DNA of 64,000 bases from Xanthomonas euroxanthea (GCF_900476395.1 NZ_UIHB01000002.1:899126-963125); one strand, 5' to 3'; shown: positions 8,596 to 17,464, counted from the stretch's first letter. Notes: generated by a model not told the origin, from the letters alone. Translations and numbers: made by a program.

Positions 8596-11574
8596 GTGGG
8601 TTGCGCTGATATGCAGGAAGCAGATGAGGTCGGCGGTAAGGCTGCAGCCGCCACAGAACAGGCGAAGCTCGTGCCGGACGAACAGACCGTCGGTCTGGTT
8701 CTCCCGCTCTATGGCTACCATCAAGGACCCCACCCAAGAGCCGGACGCCACGTCGGTTTGCGCAGATCGCTGCGAACTGCAGTGGTTTTAGGCACGCTGG
8801 GTGATGACACCGTACTCGTCGCCGACGAAGAGGATGGACGCGTCTACCGCACCTCTTCGGCTAGTTTGGTCACTCATCGCCAGGCTGGTCGTCTAACACT
8901 TAGTGAGCATCTTGAGCTCGCCAGGCAATTGGCTCTCAAGGCCAACCGCTATGGCATCTCCATTCTGGCGGCCCACTTTCGCGGCATCAACGGCACCGCC
9001 TACGCCAGCCCGGCCGCCTTCGCTTGGTGCGTACGCGCGATGTGCGAAGGCCACATGTTCAGAAGCGCAACCGCTGGGGTGGAGGCATGGCTACAGGCCC
9101 AGATGGAGGCCTCGTCCGATCCGGCGAACGACCTCCCTCCTCCCGCAGGCGGTAGTGAGATCGAGCTTTGGTCTGGCAAGCCAGCGCAGGCGCAAGCTGT
9201 CACTGATCTGGCATTGCGCTCACTTGAACGGGCACTGCAGCTCGGTGCGGATTCAATTGCCCAGGCCGACGGAGATTTTGAGCTTCAGCGGACGTATGCG
9301 GAAAGCCACGGCAGCAGACTGGCGACCGATGTCCAGTCCGGCCTTCAAGTGGTCGTGCTGGGACCCAGCAATGTCGAAGCGGCTGAGGGATTTGTCGATG
9401 TGTTGTTTCTGGACAACCTCGAGGCAGGCGCCCGTCATGCAAGCGGTCTGAATTTCGGTGGCGACACCATTGATCCGGGTTGGCTGTGGGAAGTGGTCAC
9501 CGATTCGGCGCGTCACGGCAAATCGCCACTACCCATCGCGCTCTGGCTGGCCTCCTCAGATATCGGGCCCTCCGGCCAAGCCGACGCAAGTTTGGAGCGA
9601 TCATTAACCCGGATCTTCGGGGCCGCGTTTGCTGCAAGGCAGTGGGCCAACGATCGGCCTGCGCACGCGCAGAAATGGATACGACTTGCCCGAGCGTGCT
9701 GGCGATCTCTCCCGAAGGTAGAGCAATCGCGCGTGGCGGCCGCCATTCCTGAACTGGTATCGTCGCTTTCGAAGCGACGGGTTCAAGGTCCTGTGGCTCC
9801 ACTGCGGGCCGCCTTCCGTGCAACGATCGATGCGCTGCTGACGCGACACCCCGTTCCTTTGATTGCGCGCAACAGGCAACTTCCGCCGAGTCCAGCGGTA
9901 GAGATCGAGGACATTGAGGCGGTTGATCTTGTGATCGAGGCCAGTGGTCCTGCGCCCGTCATGGCAGTGCCACGAGCAAGCAACGCTCAAGCCCGTCGAA
10001 GGGTAGGTGCGGTTAAGTTTGGCAACTCACAGCGCGCCCTGCGCTTTGACTTGTCAGACCACGCATTGTTGGCTTCCGAATGGGCGCTGGTAGCCAAAGA
10101 GTCGGCCCATCTCGATGCGGTGACATCGGCTCTCAGTTGGCTAGAGGGTCGAATGGGACTGAGCCTGCCCAAGACATGGCGAGAAGGGGCGCACGAAATT
10201 GAGCGCCAGGGCGTCGCGCTCCAATTGGAGTCGGGGGACGGCATCTTTGCCTTCCGGCTGGACCACCCTGATACGACCCACCCGACTCGGTGGTGGAGGA
10301 TGGAAGCCACCGTCCTGGCGGGAATGGGCGGCATCGGCGGCATGGTGGGCGTTCGCCTGAGCTCACGTGACTTGGTATCCCTGCCTGCGCCTTCCAGGAC
10401 TGTTCCCGCCATTGTCCGTGATTGGGCCCGTTCCCCCGGGTTGGCTATCGCTGGAGCGCCCGCTGGAGCCCCTACATTCGTCCGTGATGAGGATGGTCTG
10501 TCGCGCCTGCTTGACGCTATCCAGGACAGCGGCCGCGACGCACCTCTCTGGGTGGTGGCGGCTCGCTTTGAGCTCATCAAGCCGCTGCAGGCTCTGGCCA
10601 GAATGTACGTCGTTGAGCCGGCGATGTGGGCCCAATATGCCGCCCATCACGGGTCGTTGGCTCCGAGCACGGTTCATGTGTTTCAAAAGGCTGGCGGCAC
10701 CAAGGCTCAAGTCGACATCAGCAAGGGACAGGGACTGGAGCAGCTTCGTGAGTTGACCGTCGAGGCTCGGCAACGCCCTGAGATCCCTGCGTTTCGAGAC
10801 ATTCGCAATGCCATTGCCGAAGCGAGGCTGCGTGCGCTGAGCAATAGGGGAAACTCGGCGCTTAACGACGCCGCACTACCTTCGCCAGCCCCAACCGCTG
10901 AAGATATTCGGGCTTTGATTTCCAGAGAAGTCAGGGACTATGAAGAGTTGCTACAAGTCGCCGAAGACGAGCGTAACGCTGCGGTGGCAGACCGAGACTC
11001 CGCCCTGCACGATCTGCAAGCCACAACCAATGAAAATGTCGAGCTCAAGCGGCGCCTGCACAGTACGCAACTCCGGCTGGGGTCTGCGGGTCCTATTGAT
11101 GAACCGGCAACCGAGCGTGCGGCGCCTCCGGCCACACTGGAGGGACTCGCGGAGTGGGCGATCTCACTACGGCCGCGGGTGGTCTTTCCCGAAAAAACGC
11201 TCCGCTCCGCGAGCCGCGTGACCCACAGTGAGACCGCCTTGGTTTATGCCTGCCTGGAACAACTGTCTGACAGCTACTGGCGATCACGCTGGGCAGACGA
11301 AGAAGCGAGTCGTCGCCAAGCCCGAGAGGAGTGGAACGAATTTCTGAAAGAGCATCGACTGCGGTGGTCCGGCGTTGGTGTCGTTGCAGCTCGCCACCTG
11401 GGCGAGTACCGAGGCATCGTGGGCGGGTCGACCTACACAATGGACATGCATGTTGCAGGTAACAACGCCCACGATCCCCTCCGCTGCCTGCGGATCTACT
11501 GTTACGTTGATGAGCCCAACCGCAGGGTGGTAGTAGGACATTTGCCCACGCATCTGACCAATGCCCTGACCTAG
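8596..11574 (+). CDS. Large protein of unknown function, coiled coil near the C terminus
   Basis: About 992 residues from a GTG at 8596; an ATG at 8611 is an alternative, and the GGGGGAA before the GTG is very close, so the start is uncertain. I see no Walker, nuclease or membrane motif. Residues about 150-400 look helical. Residues about 760-860 contain a coiled coil (EVRDYEELLQVAEDERNAAV, then LKRRLHSTQLRL). The last 90 residues are a separate module ending in LRIYCYVDEPNRRVVVGHLP and HLTNALT. Endings of the form (I/V)Y..D......V(V/I)GHL..HL occur on other large island-borne proteins, which I recall but cannot verify. The gene sits 137 bp after the recombinase and is convergent with the CapW-like repressor with 1 base between stops. 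A single-gene defence function is a guess. Confidence 0.75.
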   Translation: MGCADMQEADEVGGKAAAATEQAKLVPDEQTVGLVLPLYGYHQGPHPRAGRHVGLRRSLRTAVVLGTLGDDTVLVADEEDGRVYRTSSASLVTHRQAGRLTLSEHLELARQLALKANRYGISILAAHFRGINGTAYASPAAFAWCVRAMCEGHMFRSATAGVEAWLQAQMEASSDPANDLPPPAGGSEIELWSGKPAQAQAVTDLALRSLERALQLGADSIAQADGDFELQRTYAESHGSRLATDVQSGLQVVVLGPSNVEAAEGFVDVLFLDNLEAGARHASGLNFGGDTIDPGWLWEVVTDSARHGKSPLPIALWLASSDIGPSGQADASLERSLTRIFGAAFAARQWANDRPAHAQKWIRLARACWRSLPKVEQSRVAAAIPELVSSLSKRRVQGPVAPLRAAFRATIDALLTRHPVPLIARNRQLPPSPAVEIEDIEAVDLVIEASGPAPVMAVPRASNAQARRRVGAVKFGNSQRALRFDLSDHALLASEWALVAKESAHLDAVTSALSWLEGRMGLSLPKTWREGAHEIERQGVALQLESGDGIFAFRLDHPDTTHPTRWWRMEATVLAGMGGIGGMVGVRLSSRDLVSLPAPSRTVPAIVRDWARSPGLAIAGAPAGAPTFVRDEDGLSRLLDAIQDSGRDAPLWVVAARFELIKPLQALARMYVVEPAMWAQYAAHHGSLAPSTVHVFQKAGGTKAQVDISKGQGLEQLRELTVEARQRPEIPAFRDIRNAIAEARLRALSNRGNSALNDAALPSPAPTAEDIRALISREVRDYEELLQVAEDERNAAVADRDSALHDLQATTNENVELKRRLHSTQLRLGSAGPIDEPATERAAPPATLEGLAEWAISLRPRVVFPEKTLRSASRVTHSETALVYACLEQLSDSYWRSRWADEEASRRQAREEWNEFLKEHRLRWSGVGVVAARHLGEYRGIVGGSTYTMDMHVAGNNAHDPLRCLRIYCYVDEPNRRVVVGHLPTHLTNALT

Positions 11575-11575
11575 C

Positions 11576-12469
11576 TCATCTACCCACAGACAGACCTTGA
11601 CGATCTTCATGCATCCATTGCGCGACTTCGTCGGGATTTCCCACGATGACATGCTGCCGAGCCGGATCAGGGTGAATCGAGAGCGACTCCAGATTCAGAT
11701 GGCGCAGCGTATAGAACAACATCGCTTTTCGGCAGGGAAGAATCAGCGCGTCATCCTGCATCGCATAGTCCCGGGCCACCGCCGCCCGCTGGTTGGGCGT
11801 CAGTGCCGGGTGTGGGACAAGCCGAACCCCGACCTCCGTGAACCAGCCAATGTCATTGCTTGGATCGATCACAGGGGAGTCGGCATGGATCGTTTGGATC
11901 TCAAAGCGCCCGATGGCGAAATCCCGGAACATTAAGCGGGTGTGGCAATAAGCCCGGACGTGCCATCTGAGGCCATCGTAGCCAAGCGCGTGCGGGGAGA
12001 TGGTCAGGTTGAGGGGGGCGTCCTCGTCCATGGACTGGTACCGGCCCTCCACCCTGCCGCCGTCGCGGATGGCGCGCACCCACGTGGAGATCTCCGTTGC
12101 CGCAATCGGGCGCGCTGGGGTGCCGACGATGCCGGTCAACGGCACATAGCCGATGAAGCTCTCATCTCGGGTGAGCAGGCCACGCTCCAGGCCATACAAC
12201 TCGAACAGGTACTGGCTAGACGTCGCGCGGCCACTGACCGGCAAGAATCCCGGCTGTGCCCTGTAGGCCCGCGCACTCGAATCGTACTCCATGTTGCCTG
12301 GTGCGATCTTGACGTACTCAGCTAGGTCCGAAGAGGCTTGGGGAACCGATATTCCAAAGAAATCAATGAGATCGCGCCGATTCAAGCGACCGTCGTATTG
12401 CAATCGCAGATCGATGAAGGCTATACGCCGCGCCTGCCCCCAACGCAGCGAATGGGTTTCTGAAGACAT
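11576..12469 (-). CDS. capW-like: CapW/BrxR-type WYL-domain transcriptional repressor
   Basis: A 297-residue protein when started at MSSETHSLRW (ATG 12469, GAGGTG upstream). Residues about 10-70 form a winged helix (RRDLIDFFGISVPQASSDLAEY). The middle is the WYL domain (IRDGGRVEGRYQS, then ISPHALGYDGLRWHVRAYCH and FRDFAIGRFE). The C-terminal part is the WCX extension. This is the layout of CapW and BrxR, dimeric repressors that bind inverted repeats in front of CBASS, BREX and other defence operons and are thought to release on infection. It is divergent from the yegP-cap15-cdn genes, and palindromes lie in the shared 190-bp control region. CapW is the more fitting name given the CBASS neighbours. 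Confidence 0.85.
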   Translation of the reverse strand: MSSETHSLRWGQARRIAFIDLRLQYDGRLNRRDLIDFFGISVPQASSDLAEYVKIAPGNMEYDSSARAYRAQPGFLPVSGRATSSQYLFELYGLERGLLTRDESFIGYVPLTGIVGTPARPIAATEISTWVRAIRDGGRVEGRYQSMDEDAPLNLTISPHALGYDGLRWHVRAYCHTRLMFRDFAIGRFEIQTIHADSPVIDPSNDIGWFTEVGVRLVPHPALTPNQRAAVARDYAMQDDALILPCRKAMLFYTLRHLNLESLSIHPDPARQHVIVGNPDEVAQWMHEDRQGLSVGR

Positions 12470-12522
12470 GGGCACCTCGGTCTTGGGATGAGTCACGATA
12501 ACACCCGTACAGAAACTTGACA

Positions 12523-12555
12523 CGCATAGTAACTAGCCGCATAGTATGTATGCGG
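12523..12555. promoter_or_regulatory. Probable CapW operator
   Basis: CCGCATA-GTATG-TATGCGG (12537-12555) is a perfect 7-bp inverted repeat around 5 bases. Its left half is also a direct repeat: CGCATAGTA occurs at 12523-12531 and 12539-12547. The cluster lies between the divergent repressor and CBASS-side genes, where a CapW dimer would be expected to bind. Confidence 0.55.
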
Positions 12556-12659
12556 GCCTTGTCCAGCCCCGCTCCGAAAACGCGTTACCTATCCTTGCCC
12601 TGCCTCCAGGCTGACGGGGATGGACACGGCGCGTTCCAGCCAGAAGAGGAGAAGTGTTC

Positions 12660-12887
12660 ATGCGTATCGAGATTTACCAGGATCGCGCCGGCGAATGGCG
12701 GTGGACGTTCTATGCCAGCAACGGCCGCAAGATTGCGGACTCCGGCGAAGGCTATGCGAGCGAATACAACGCGGTGCGCGCGGCGCGGCGATTGAAAGAG
12801 CTCGCCGCGAGTGCCCCGATCAAGCGGCGCGACGGCACCGTGTTGAACGAAAGCGCGCGCTCGGGCTTGGGGCCGGATCCGTTCTAG
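12660..12887 (+). CDS. YegP/DUF1508-family small protein
   Basis: A 75-residue protein from the ATG at 12660, with GAGGAG eight bases upstream; an in-frame GTG at 12654 is less likely. It contains the single DUF1508 repeat: a short beta-hairpin reading strand (IEIYQDRAGEWRWTFYASNG), then GEGYASEYNAVRAARRL. YegP-like proteins are small beta-alpha proteins of uncertain role. It sits between the CapW-like repressor and the CBASS effector, 169 bp before the effector, and so falls under the same control region. Whether it is part of the defence system or an unrelated passenger cannot be decided here. Confidence 0.8.
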   Translation: MRIEIYQDRAGEWRWTFYASNGRKIADSGEGYASEYNAVRAARRLKELAASAPIKRRDGTVLNESARSGLGPDPF

Positions 12888-13056
12888 GACAGCAGTCCGG
12901 TCAGACCTGCGCCATCGCCGATCCCCCCCGATGCCACGCGAGCGGGCTGCGCTCTGGCGCCGGGGGGCTTTCGCGGCGTTCCCTCACCCGGTTGGGTGCG
13001 GTCCGTCGTCCTCGCAACCGAAGTGCCCTGCTCCTCTCATCGTCGGAGATCGGTCT

Positions 13057-13692
13057 ATGGAACATGAGTACGCTGTCTTGGGCGGTTTCAACCGTGCCAA
13101 TGTCGGCAAGTGGGTGATGGGGGCCTCTGTTGGGCTGGCCGCGGCAGTGAGTGCCTTGGCCGGCCTGGTTGTGGCCCTCGTGGTGGATTTCGGTGTGGAA
13201 ATGCCGCGATTGGTGCTTTGGCCGGTCACTGCCGGCTCGATCTATCTGCTGCTTTACGCGCTCTTTGACCGGTGGATGTGGCGGATACCGCGCTTTTCTA
13301 GGTGGTTGCGCGTCCCCAACCTTTCTGGCACATGGGTCTGCCACGGGCAAAGCCTGCATGCTTCTGACGATCGTCCCCTGCTGGCATGGGAAGGCGAGGT
13401 CGAAATTGCTCAGAGCTGGGACAAGATCCAAATTCGCCTGCGAACCCGCCAGTCCGTCTCCAAAAGCCTGTCGGCCGCGCTGATCTATGACTGCACGGAT
13501 GGATACCGTGTTCTCTACAACTATCGCAACGACCCGGGCATCGGGGAGCCTGAACTCAAGGGGCATCGCGGCTGCGCGGAACTGCTGTTTCGCCCCGACC
13601 TGACCGCTGCCACCGGTGAGTATTTCAACGGCCACGGCCGCTACACCTACGGAACCCTCACCCTGACCCGAAAGGAAACCACGACACCATGA
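13057..13692 (+). CDS. cap15-like: Cap15-like CBASS effector (two-TM plus beta-barrel)
   Basis: A 211-residue protein from the ATG at 13057 (GGAG upstream). Two membrane helices occupy about 19-44 (ASVGLAAAVSALAGLVVALV) and 52-72 (VLWPVTAGSIYLLLYALF). Residues about 86-205 are beta-rich, starting with VPNLSGTWVCHG and ending with YTYGTLTLTRK. This is the S-2TM-beta layout of Cap15, in which a cyclic-oligonucleotide-binding beta barrel oligomerises in the inner membrane and disrupts it. The stop overlaps the start of the CD-NTase gene (ATGA), as in two-gene type I CBASS operons. The identification rests on layout plus the immediate CD-NTase neighbour. Confidence 0.82.
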   Translation: MEHEYAVLGGFNRANVGKWVMGASVGLAAAVSALAGLVVALVVDFGVEMPRLVLWPVTAGSIYLLLYALFDRWMWRIPRFSRWLRVPNLSGTWVCHGQSLHASDDRPLLAWEGEVEIAQSWDKIQIRLRTRQSVSKSLSAALIYDCTDGYRVLYNYRNDPGIGEPELKGHRGCAELLFRPDLTAATGEYFNGHGRYTYGTLTLTRKETTTP

Positions 13693-14822
13693 GTGCGGAC
13701 ATCACCAAACGTTTGCGCGCCCTCGATGCGCGGCGCCATGGCTTCGATCGGAGCTCAATCATCTTTGACTCTGCTTCCGGGGTTGAAGCACGCGAGTACC
13801 TGAGCGAGACCTATCAGAAGCGCAGCAGTGGACAACATACGCGATATGCGCTGGGCGCAATGCAAGCGGTAGCCGCCAGCTACACCGCCTTGAGCATTGC
13901 CGAAGCTGAGCGTGTGCAAGCGCAAATCGCAACGCGATTGGATAGGGATGGGCTGAGCTGTACGTTCCGTCTGCAGGGCTCCGTGCCCGGCAACATTCAT
14001 ATCCGCGGCGTGAGTGATGTTGACTTCCTGGTTCTGGAGCAGCGCTTTCATCACTACGATGCGACGGGGGTCTTGGCGCAGGCTGGTTACTACCGCAACC
14101 CCTACCGGCCGTCAGCCGTCGATACATTGCTCGATCTGCGTCACCGACTGGAGACGGCGCTGAAGGATGCCTATCCGGCAGCGGAAGTCGACTGCACAGG
14201 CGCAAAGGCCATCCAGCTCTCGGGTGGATCGCTGCGCCGCGAAGTTGATGTGGTGCCGGCCTCGTGGAATGACACCGCCGAGTATCAGCGGACACAATCT
14301 GAGGATTTCCGGGGCGTCAACATCCTCGACAAACCCGCGCGTCAGTTGATCCACAATCTGCCCTTCCTGTATTTGCGACGCCTACGGGAACGTGATGAGG
14401 AGACGTGGGGCGGCCTGAAAAAAGCCATTCGACTTTGCAAGACACTGAAGGCCGACGCCATCAGCGAGGGAAAGGAAGTCGATATCAGCAGCTATGATAT
14501 TGCCTCTGCTATGTGGAACGCCGCCGCTGGCAGTCTGCAGGCTGGTATCGTCCAGGAGCTCAGCATCCTTGCGGCCACCACGGACTACTTCGTGTATCTG
14601 GTCGCCAATCCTGCTTACGCAAAGACGCTGCAGACCCCGGATGGCTCGCGCAAGGTGTTTGACACCCAAGCAAAATTGGACGCCGCGGCGGTGCTCGCGC
14701 GGGAGCTGCTGGAGTTGTCGCGCAGCGTCAGTGAGGAGCATGCCCCCCGCACGGCGCACGCCAGCCTGCAAAACGATTGGCTGAGTACGCTCAAGCGGAC
14801 CTCTGTACCAGCTGTTGATTGA
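13689..14822 (+). CDS. cdn-like: CD-NTase (cGAS/DncV-like nucleotidyltransferase), type I CBASS
   Basis: A 377-residue protein with the CD-NTase active site. GS is at 97-98 (LQGSVPGNIHIRG), followed by the metal-binding pair Asp110 and Asp112 (VSDVDFLVL) and the third acid Asp187 (RREVDVVPA). The C-terminal half is the helical lobe. On infection such enzymes make a cyclic di- or trinucleotide that opens the partner effector, here the Cap15-like protein translated just before it. No cap2/cap3 genes follow, so this is a minimal type I CBASS with a CapW repressor. The nucleotide product and the clade cannot be assigned by eye. A stem-loop follows the stop. Confidence 0.9.
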   Translation: MSADITKRLRALDARRHGFDRSSIIFDSASGVEAREYLSETYQKRSSGQHTRYALGAMQAVAASYTALSIAEAERVQAQIATRLDRDGLSCTFRLQGSVPGNIHIRGVSDVDFLVLEQRFHHYDATGVLAQAGYYRNPYRPSAVDTLLDLRHRLETALKDAYPAAEVDCTGAKAIQLSGGSLRREVDVVPASWNDTAEYQRTQSEDFRGVNILDKPARQLIHNLPFLYLRRLRERDEETWGGLKKAIRLCKTLKADAISEGKEVDISSYDIASAMWNAAAGSLQAGIVQELSILAATTDYFVYLVANPAYAKTLQTPDGSRKVFDTQAKLDAAAVLARELLELSRSVSEEHAPRTAHASLQNDWLSTLKRTSVPAVD

Positions 14823-14875
14823 AATCATCTCCCGCGGCAAGGGGATCCAACTGATCTGAGCCGGTCGATCGTTGT

Positions 14876-14899
14876 TGCCCCGCCACCAGCAGCGGGGCA
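14876..14899 (+). terminator. Stem-loop after the CBASS operon
   Basis: TGCCCCGC and GCGGGGCA form an 8-bp stem with an 8-base loop, 54 bases after the CD-NTase stop. There is no T tract, so it may protect the 3' end rather than act as a classical intrinsic terminator. Confidence 0.35.
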
Positions 14900-15632
14900 C
14901 TCGACACTGTGGGTTGCATCAGGCGCGTGAGGTAGATTCTGCACGCTGGCCCCTGCGGTAAAAGGGCGCGTGCCACGCGCATGCCCCTCCCCCGCTCCTC
15001 CCCCGCACGTCAGTTCTGAGTTGCCACCCCTTGGCCAGGCTGGGGGACAGGCATTCCGAGCAGTTCTTGATGGCCGCACCTTACGGGTTGGCTGCTGCCG
15101 CTGGCATGCCAACGCGCTGCGCGTGGGTATCCCGCCGCTCTGATAGCGGCCCTCTGACTTGGCTGAGCCTTGGCGCTCATTGGCGTAACGTGCTTCTTGG
15201 TGACCCGTCGTTGGCAATGGCGAAGGACTTCCATGCGTTGCTCCAGACCGGACTGAGGAAGAAAGTTGTCCGCAATGTACTGGAGCAAAAGCGGCGCACA
15301 CGTCCTTCTTTATAGCGCCGCACGATGCCCTTTCCGTCGATCGATCCGCCGCGCGCGACCACGACTAAGGCCGTGCGTACTCTGCAGCAAATTTCCGCGC
15401 CGGTCACGGGCCATTCCCTTCCTTACCGCAGCACCGGCGTGATGCGGAAGCGTTGCGTCCGGAGCCGCCGTCCCTGCCATGGGTGGCTTCTATGCAGCGG
15501 GTGACATCATCCGGGCCCACTTGGCCACCGGAATGGACCTGCAACCCAAAATCCCAACCGGGGCAATTTCGCATTCCCAACCATGCGATTTGAAAGTGCT
15601 TCAACGCCTTATTTGCCGCAATTAATTCCCTT
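14900..15632. other. Stretch without a convincing gene
   Basis: No frame here has a good start, ribosome site and protein-like composition together. On the minus strand (about 15010-15288) there is a weak hint of a degraded integrase C terminus: VLRHCQRRVTKKHVTPMSAKA has the LRH...T..H pattern of the end of tyrosine recombinases, but the nucleophile Tyr is missing. I treat it as a possible remnant only. Confidence 0.3.
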
Positions 15633-15637
15633 GCAAT

Positions 15638-15656
15638 CAATATCTTAGGAATATTG
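15638..15656. promoter_or_regulatory. Operator-like dyad before the small HTH gene
   Basis: CAATAT and ATATTG (6 bp each) flank 7 bases. An overlapping outer pair, TGCAAT (15632-15637) and ATTGCA (15653-15658), extends the symmetry. It lies about 80 bases before the HTH gene at 15733, in an AT-rich patch that could hold its promoter. Confidence 0.35.
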
Positions 15657-15732
15657 CAGGGAGTGGCGCGCACGAGTAGAGTCGTTGTCAGTGCGCGACC
15701 TTGCGCGACCCCGCCGCGACTGAGCACGGCAC

Positions 15733-15966
15733 ATGTCCGAAGACTCACTCGAAACGAAGTACCTGCGCACCTTCGGTGCTGTTCTGTCTGCGGCCCAGAC
15801 TGCCAGGATCCTTGGGTACAAGAGCACTGCGTCGTTAGCCAAGGCACGCGCACGCGGGTCTCTGCCCTTCCAAATGTTCCTGCTGCCCAAGCGCCGCGGC
15901 TGGTTTGCCGACACCGTAGATGTTGCCGCCTTCGTGGATTCTGCGAAGGCATCGTCCGGCGGCTAG
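15733..15966 (+). CDS. Small helix-turn-helix protein (AlpA/excisionase-like)
   Basis: A 77-residue protein with LSAAQTARILGYKSTASLAKARARG, written here as LSAAQTARILGY then KSTASLAKARARG, a MerR/AlpA-type winged-helix start. It is followed by a wing-like FLLPKRRGWFADTVDVAAFV. Proteins of this size and layout act as regulators or excisionases of integrated elements. The ribosome site is weak. A structured repeat (16017-16143) follows 50 bases downstream, and another copy of that repeat lies at the Tn7-like operon. Confidence 0.6.
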   Translation: MSEDSLETKYLRTFGAVLSAAQTARILGYKSTASLAKARARGSLPFQMFLLPKRRGWFADTVDVAAFVDSAKASSGG

Positions 15967-16016
15967 CCGCATTTCCCAACCCATCAGGAATCCCCGAGCA
16001 TGAGCTGAAACCGCCC

Positions 16017-16143
16017 TCTCTGACCCCTGGAAATGGCAATGCCCCCGCGTCAACGAGGGCATTGGCCTCTCGAAAGAACGAGAGGTAGGAAGCACTAAAC
16101 ATCCGTAGGTTTAGGCTCCCTCATTTCTTCTGCCACGTCAAGC
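16017..16143. ncRNA. Conserved structured element, copy 1
   Basis: About 127 bases that recur at 50726-50851. Order of elements: TCTCTGACC; stem-loop 1 (AATGCCC with GGGCATT, 16038-16063); stem-loop 2 (CCTCTCG with CGAGAGG around AAAGAA, 16066-16085); stem 3 (AGC-a-CTAAAC with GTTTAG-GCT, 16091-16117); then GTCAAGC. GGTAG (16084-16088) can also pair with CTGCC (16130-16134). In the other copy stem 3 is CTAAG/CTTAG, so paired bases change together. It may be an RNA or a DNA structure used by a mobile element; the strand is unknown. Confidence 0.55.
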
Positions 16144-16298
16144 TGCCAGCACGTGTTGGCCGGGACGGGCACGCCTTCATCTGGACCCATTAACGTCGGT
16201 CCGCCGGGTGGTCGCGCCCTGTCCCGTCCTGTCTGGAGCAGCAGGGCGCCTGCGTGTGATACGCCCAGGGTTTCCTAGACATCTCAAGGCTATGGAAA

Positions 16299-16592
16299 AT
16301 GGCTGATTCGGAGGTGTCCATGAGAAGTAAGCGGTATACGGATGAGTTCAAGATCGAGGCGGTCCGGCAAGTGACCGATCGTGGGTTCAAGGTGGCAGAG
16401 GTCGCCGAGCGACTGGGTGTCACCACGCACAGCCTGTACGCCTGGCTGCGCAAGTTCGGCAAGCCCGGCGTAGTACAGCGCGCTGAGGCGGACCAGAGCG
16501 CCGAAGTCCGGCGGCTGAAGATCGCGTTGCGCCGGGTGACGGAGGAGCGCGACATCCTAAAAAAGGCCGCCGCGTACTTTGCCAAGGGGTAA
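16299..16592 (+). CDS. IS3 transposase OrfA
   Basis: A 97-residue helix-turn-helix protein (RYTDEFKIEAVRQVTDRG, VAERLGVTTHSLYAWLRKFG) with a C-terminal leucine-zipper-like helix. Near its end the slippery heptamer A-AAA-AAG (16559-16565) allows a -1 frameshift. After the slip the frame runs without a stop into orfB, giving the OrfAB fusion that is the active transposase in this family. The start may be the later ATG at 16320 (MRSKRYTDE). Confidence 0.88.
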   Translation: MADSEVSMRSKRYTDEFKIEAVRQVTDRGFKVAEVAERLGVTTHSLYAWLRKFGKPGVVQRAEADQSAEVRRLKIALRRVTEERDILKKAAAYFAKG

Positions 16593-16609
16593 AGGCAAAG
16601 TACCTCTTC

Positions 16610-17464
16610 ATGCAAGTCCACCGCGAAGAATTCAGGGTGTGCGCGATGTGCCGGGTTTTGCGGGTGAACCGGGCTGGATACTACGCGTGGCTAAAGTCGC
16701 CTGACAGTGAACGCGCCAAGGAAGACGAACGCCTGCAGGGGCTGATCAAGCACCACTGGTTGGCCAGCGGCAGTGTCTATGGGCATCGCAAGATTGCCAA
16801 GGATCTACGCGATCTGGGTGAGCGTTGCAGTCGCCATCGGGTGCATCGATTGATGCGCGCCGATGGGCTGCGTGCCCAGGTGGGCTATGGCCGCAAACCG
16901 CGCTTCCATGGCGGAACGCCGTGCATGGCGGCAGCCAACCTGCTGGATCGGCAGTTCGACGTGACCGAGCCGGACACGGCCTGGGCGAGCGACTTCACCT
17001 TCATCCGGACGCATGAAGGCTGGATGTACCTGGCTGTGGTGATCGATCTGTTTTCCAGGCAGGTCGTCGGCTGGGCGATGCGCGATCGAGCCGATACCGA
17101 GTTGGTCGTGCAGGCCTTGCTGTCGGCGGTGTGGCGGCGCAAACCCAGCGCTGGTTGCCTGGTTCACTCGGACCAAGGGTCGGTCTACACCAGCGATGAC
17201 TGGCGCAGTTTCCTGGCGTCCCATGGCTTGGTGTGCAGCATGAGTCGGCGTGGCAACTGCCATGACAACGCACCGGTGGAGAGCTTCTTTGGTCTGCTCA
17301 AACGCGAGCGAATCAGGCGGCGGATCTACCCCACCAAGGACGCCGCACGCGCCGAGGTGTTCGACTACATCGAGATGTTCTACAACCCACAACGCCGTCA
17401 TGGTTCAACTGGCGACCTGTCCCCTGTAGAGTTTGAACGGCGCTACGCGCAACGAGGGTCTTGA
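16610..17464 (+). CDS. IS3 transposase OrfB (DDE integrase domain)
   Basis: A 284-residue catalytic part, normally made as an OrfAB fusion. The DDE triad is visible: Asp in WASDFTFI, Asp in HSDQGSVYT, and Glu in NAPVESFFG. The region before it has the usual HTH_21 segment (YGHRKIAKDLRD). The sequence appears intact, so the element may still move. Confidence 0.9.
   Translation: MQVHREEFRVCAMCRVLRVNRAGYYAWLKSPDSERAKEDERLQGLIKHHWLASGSVYGHRKIAKDLRDLGERCSRHRVHRLMRADGLRAQVGYGRKPRFHGGTPCMAAANLLDRQFDVTEPDTAWASDFTFIRTHEGWMYLAVVIDLFSRQVVGWAMRDRADTELVVQALLSAVWRRKPSAGCLVHSDQGSVYTSDDWRSFLASHGLVCSMSRRGNCHDNAPVESFFGLLKRERIRRRIYPTKDAARAEVFDYIEMFYNPQRRHGSTGDLSPVEFERRYAQRGS

Noticed and set aside
15404-16102. 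232-codon minus-strand open frame
   Set aside because: It is antisense to the small HTH gene and the structured element, has Ser/Arg-rich shadow-like composition, and no ribosome site.
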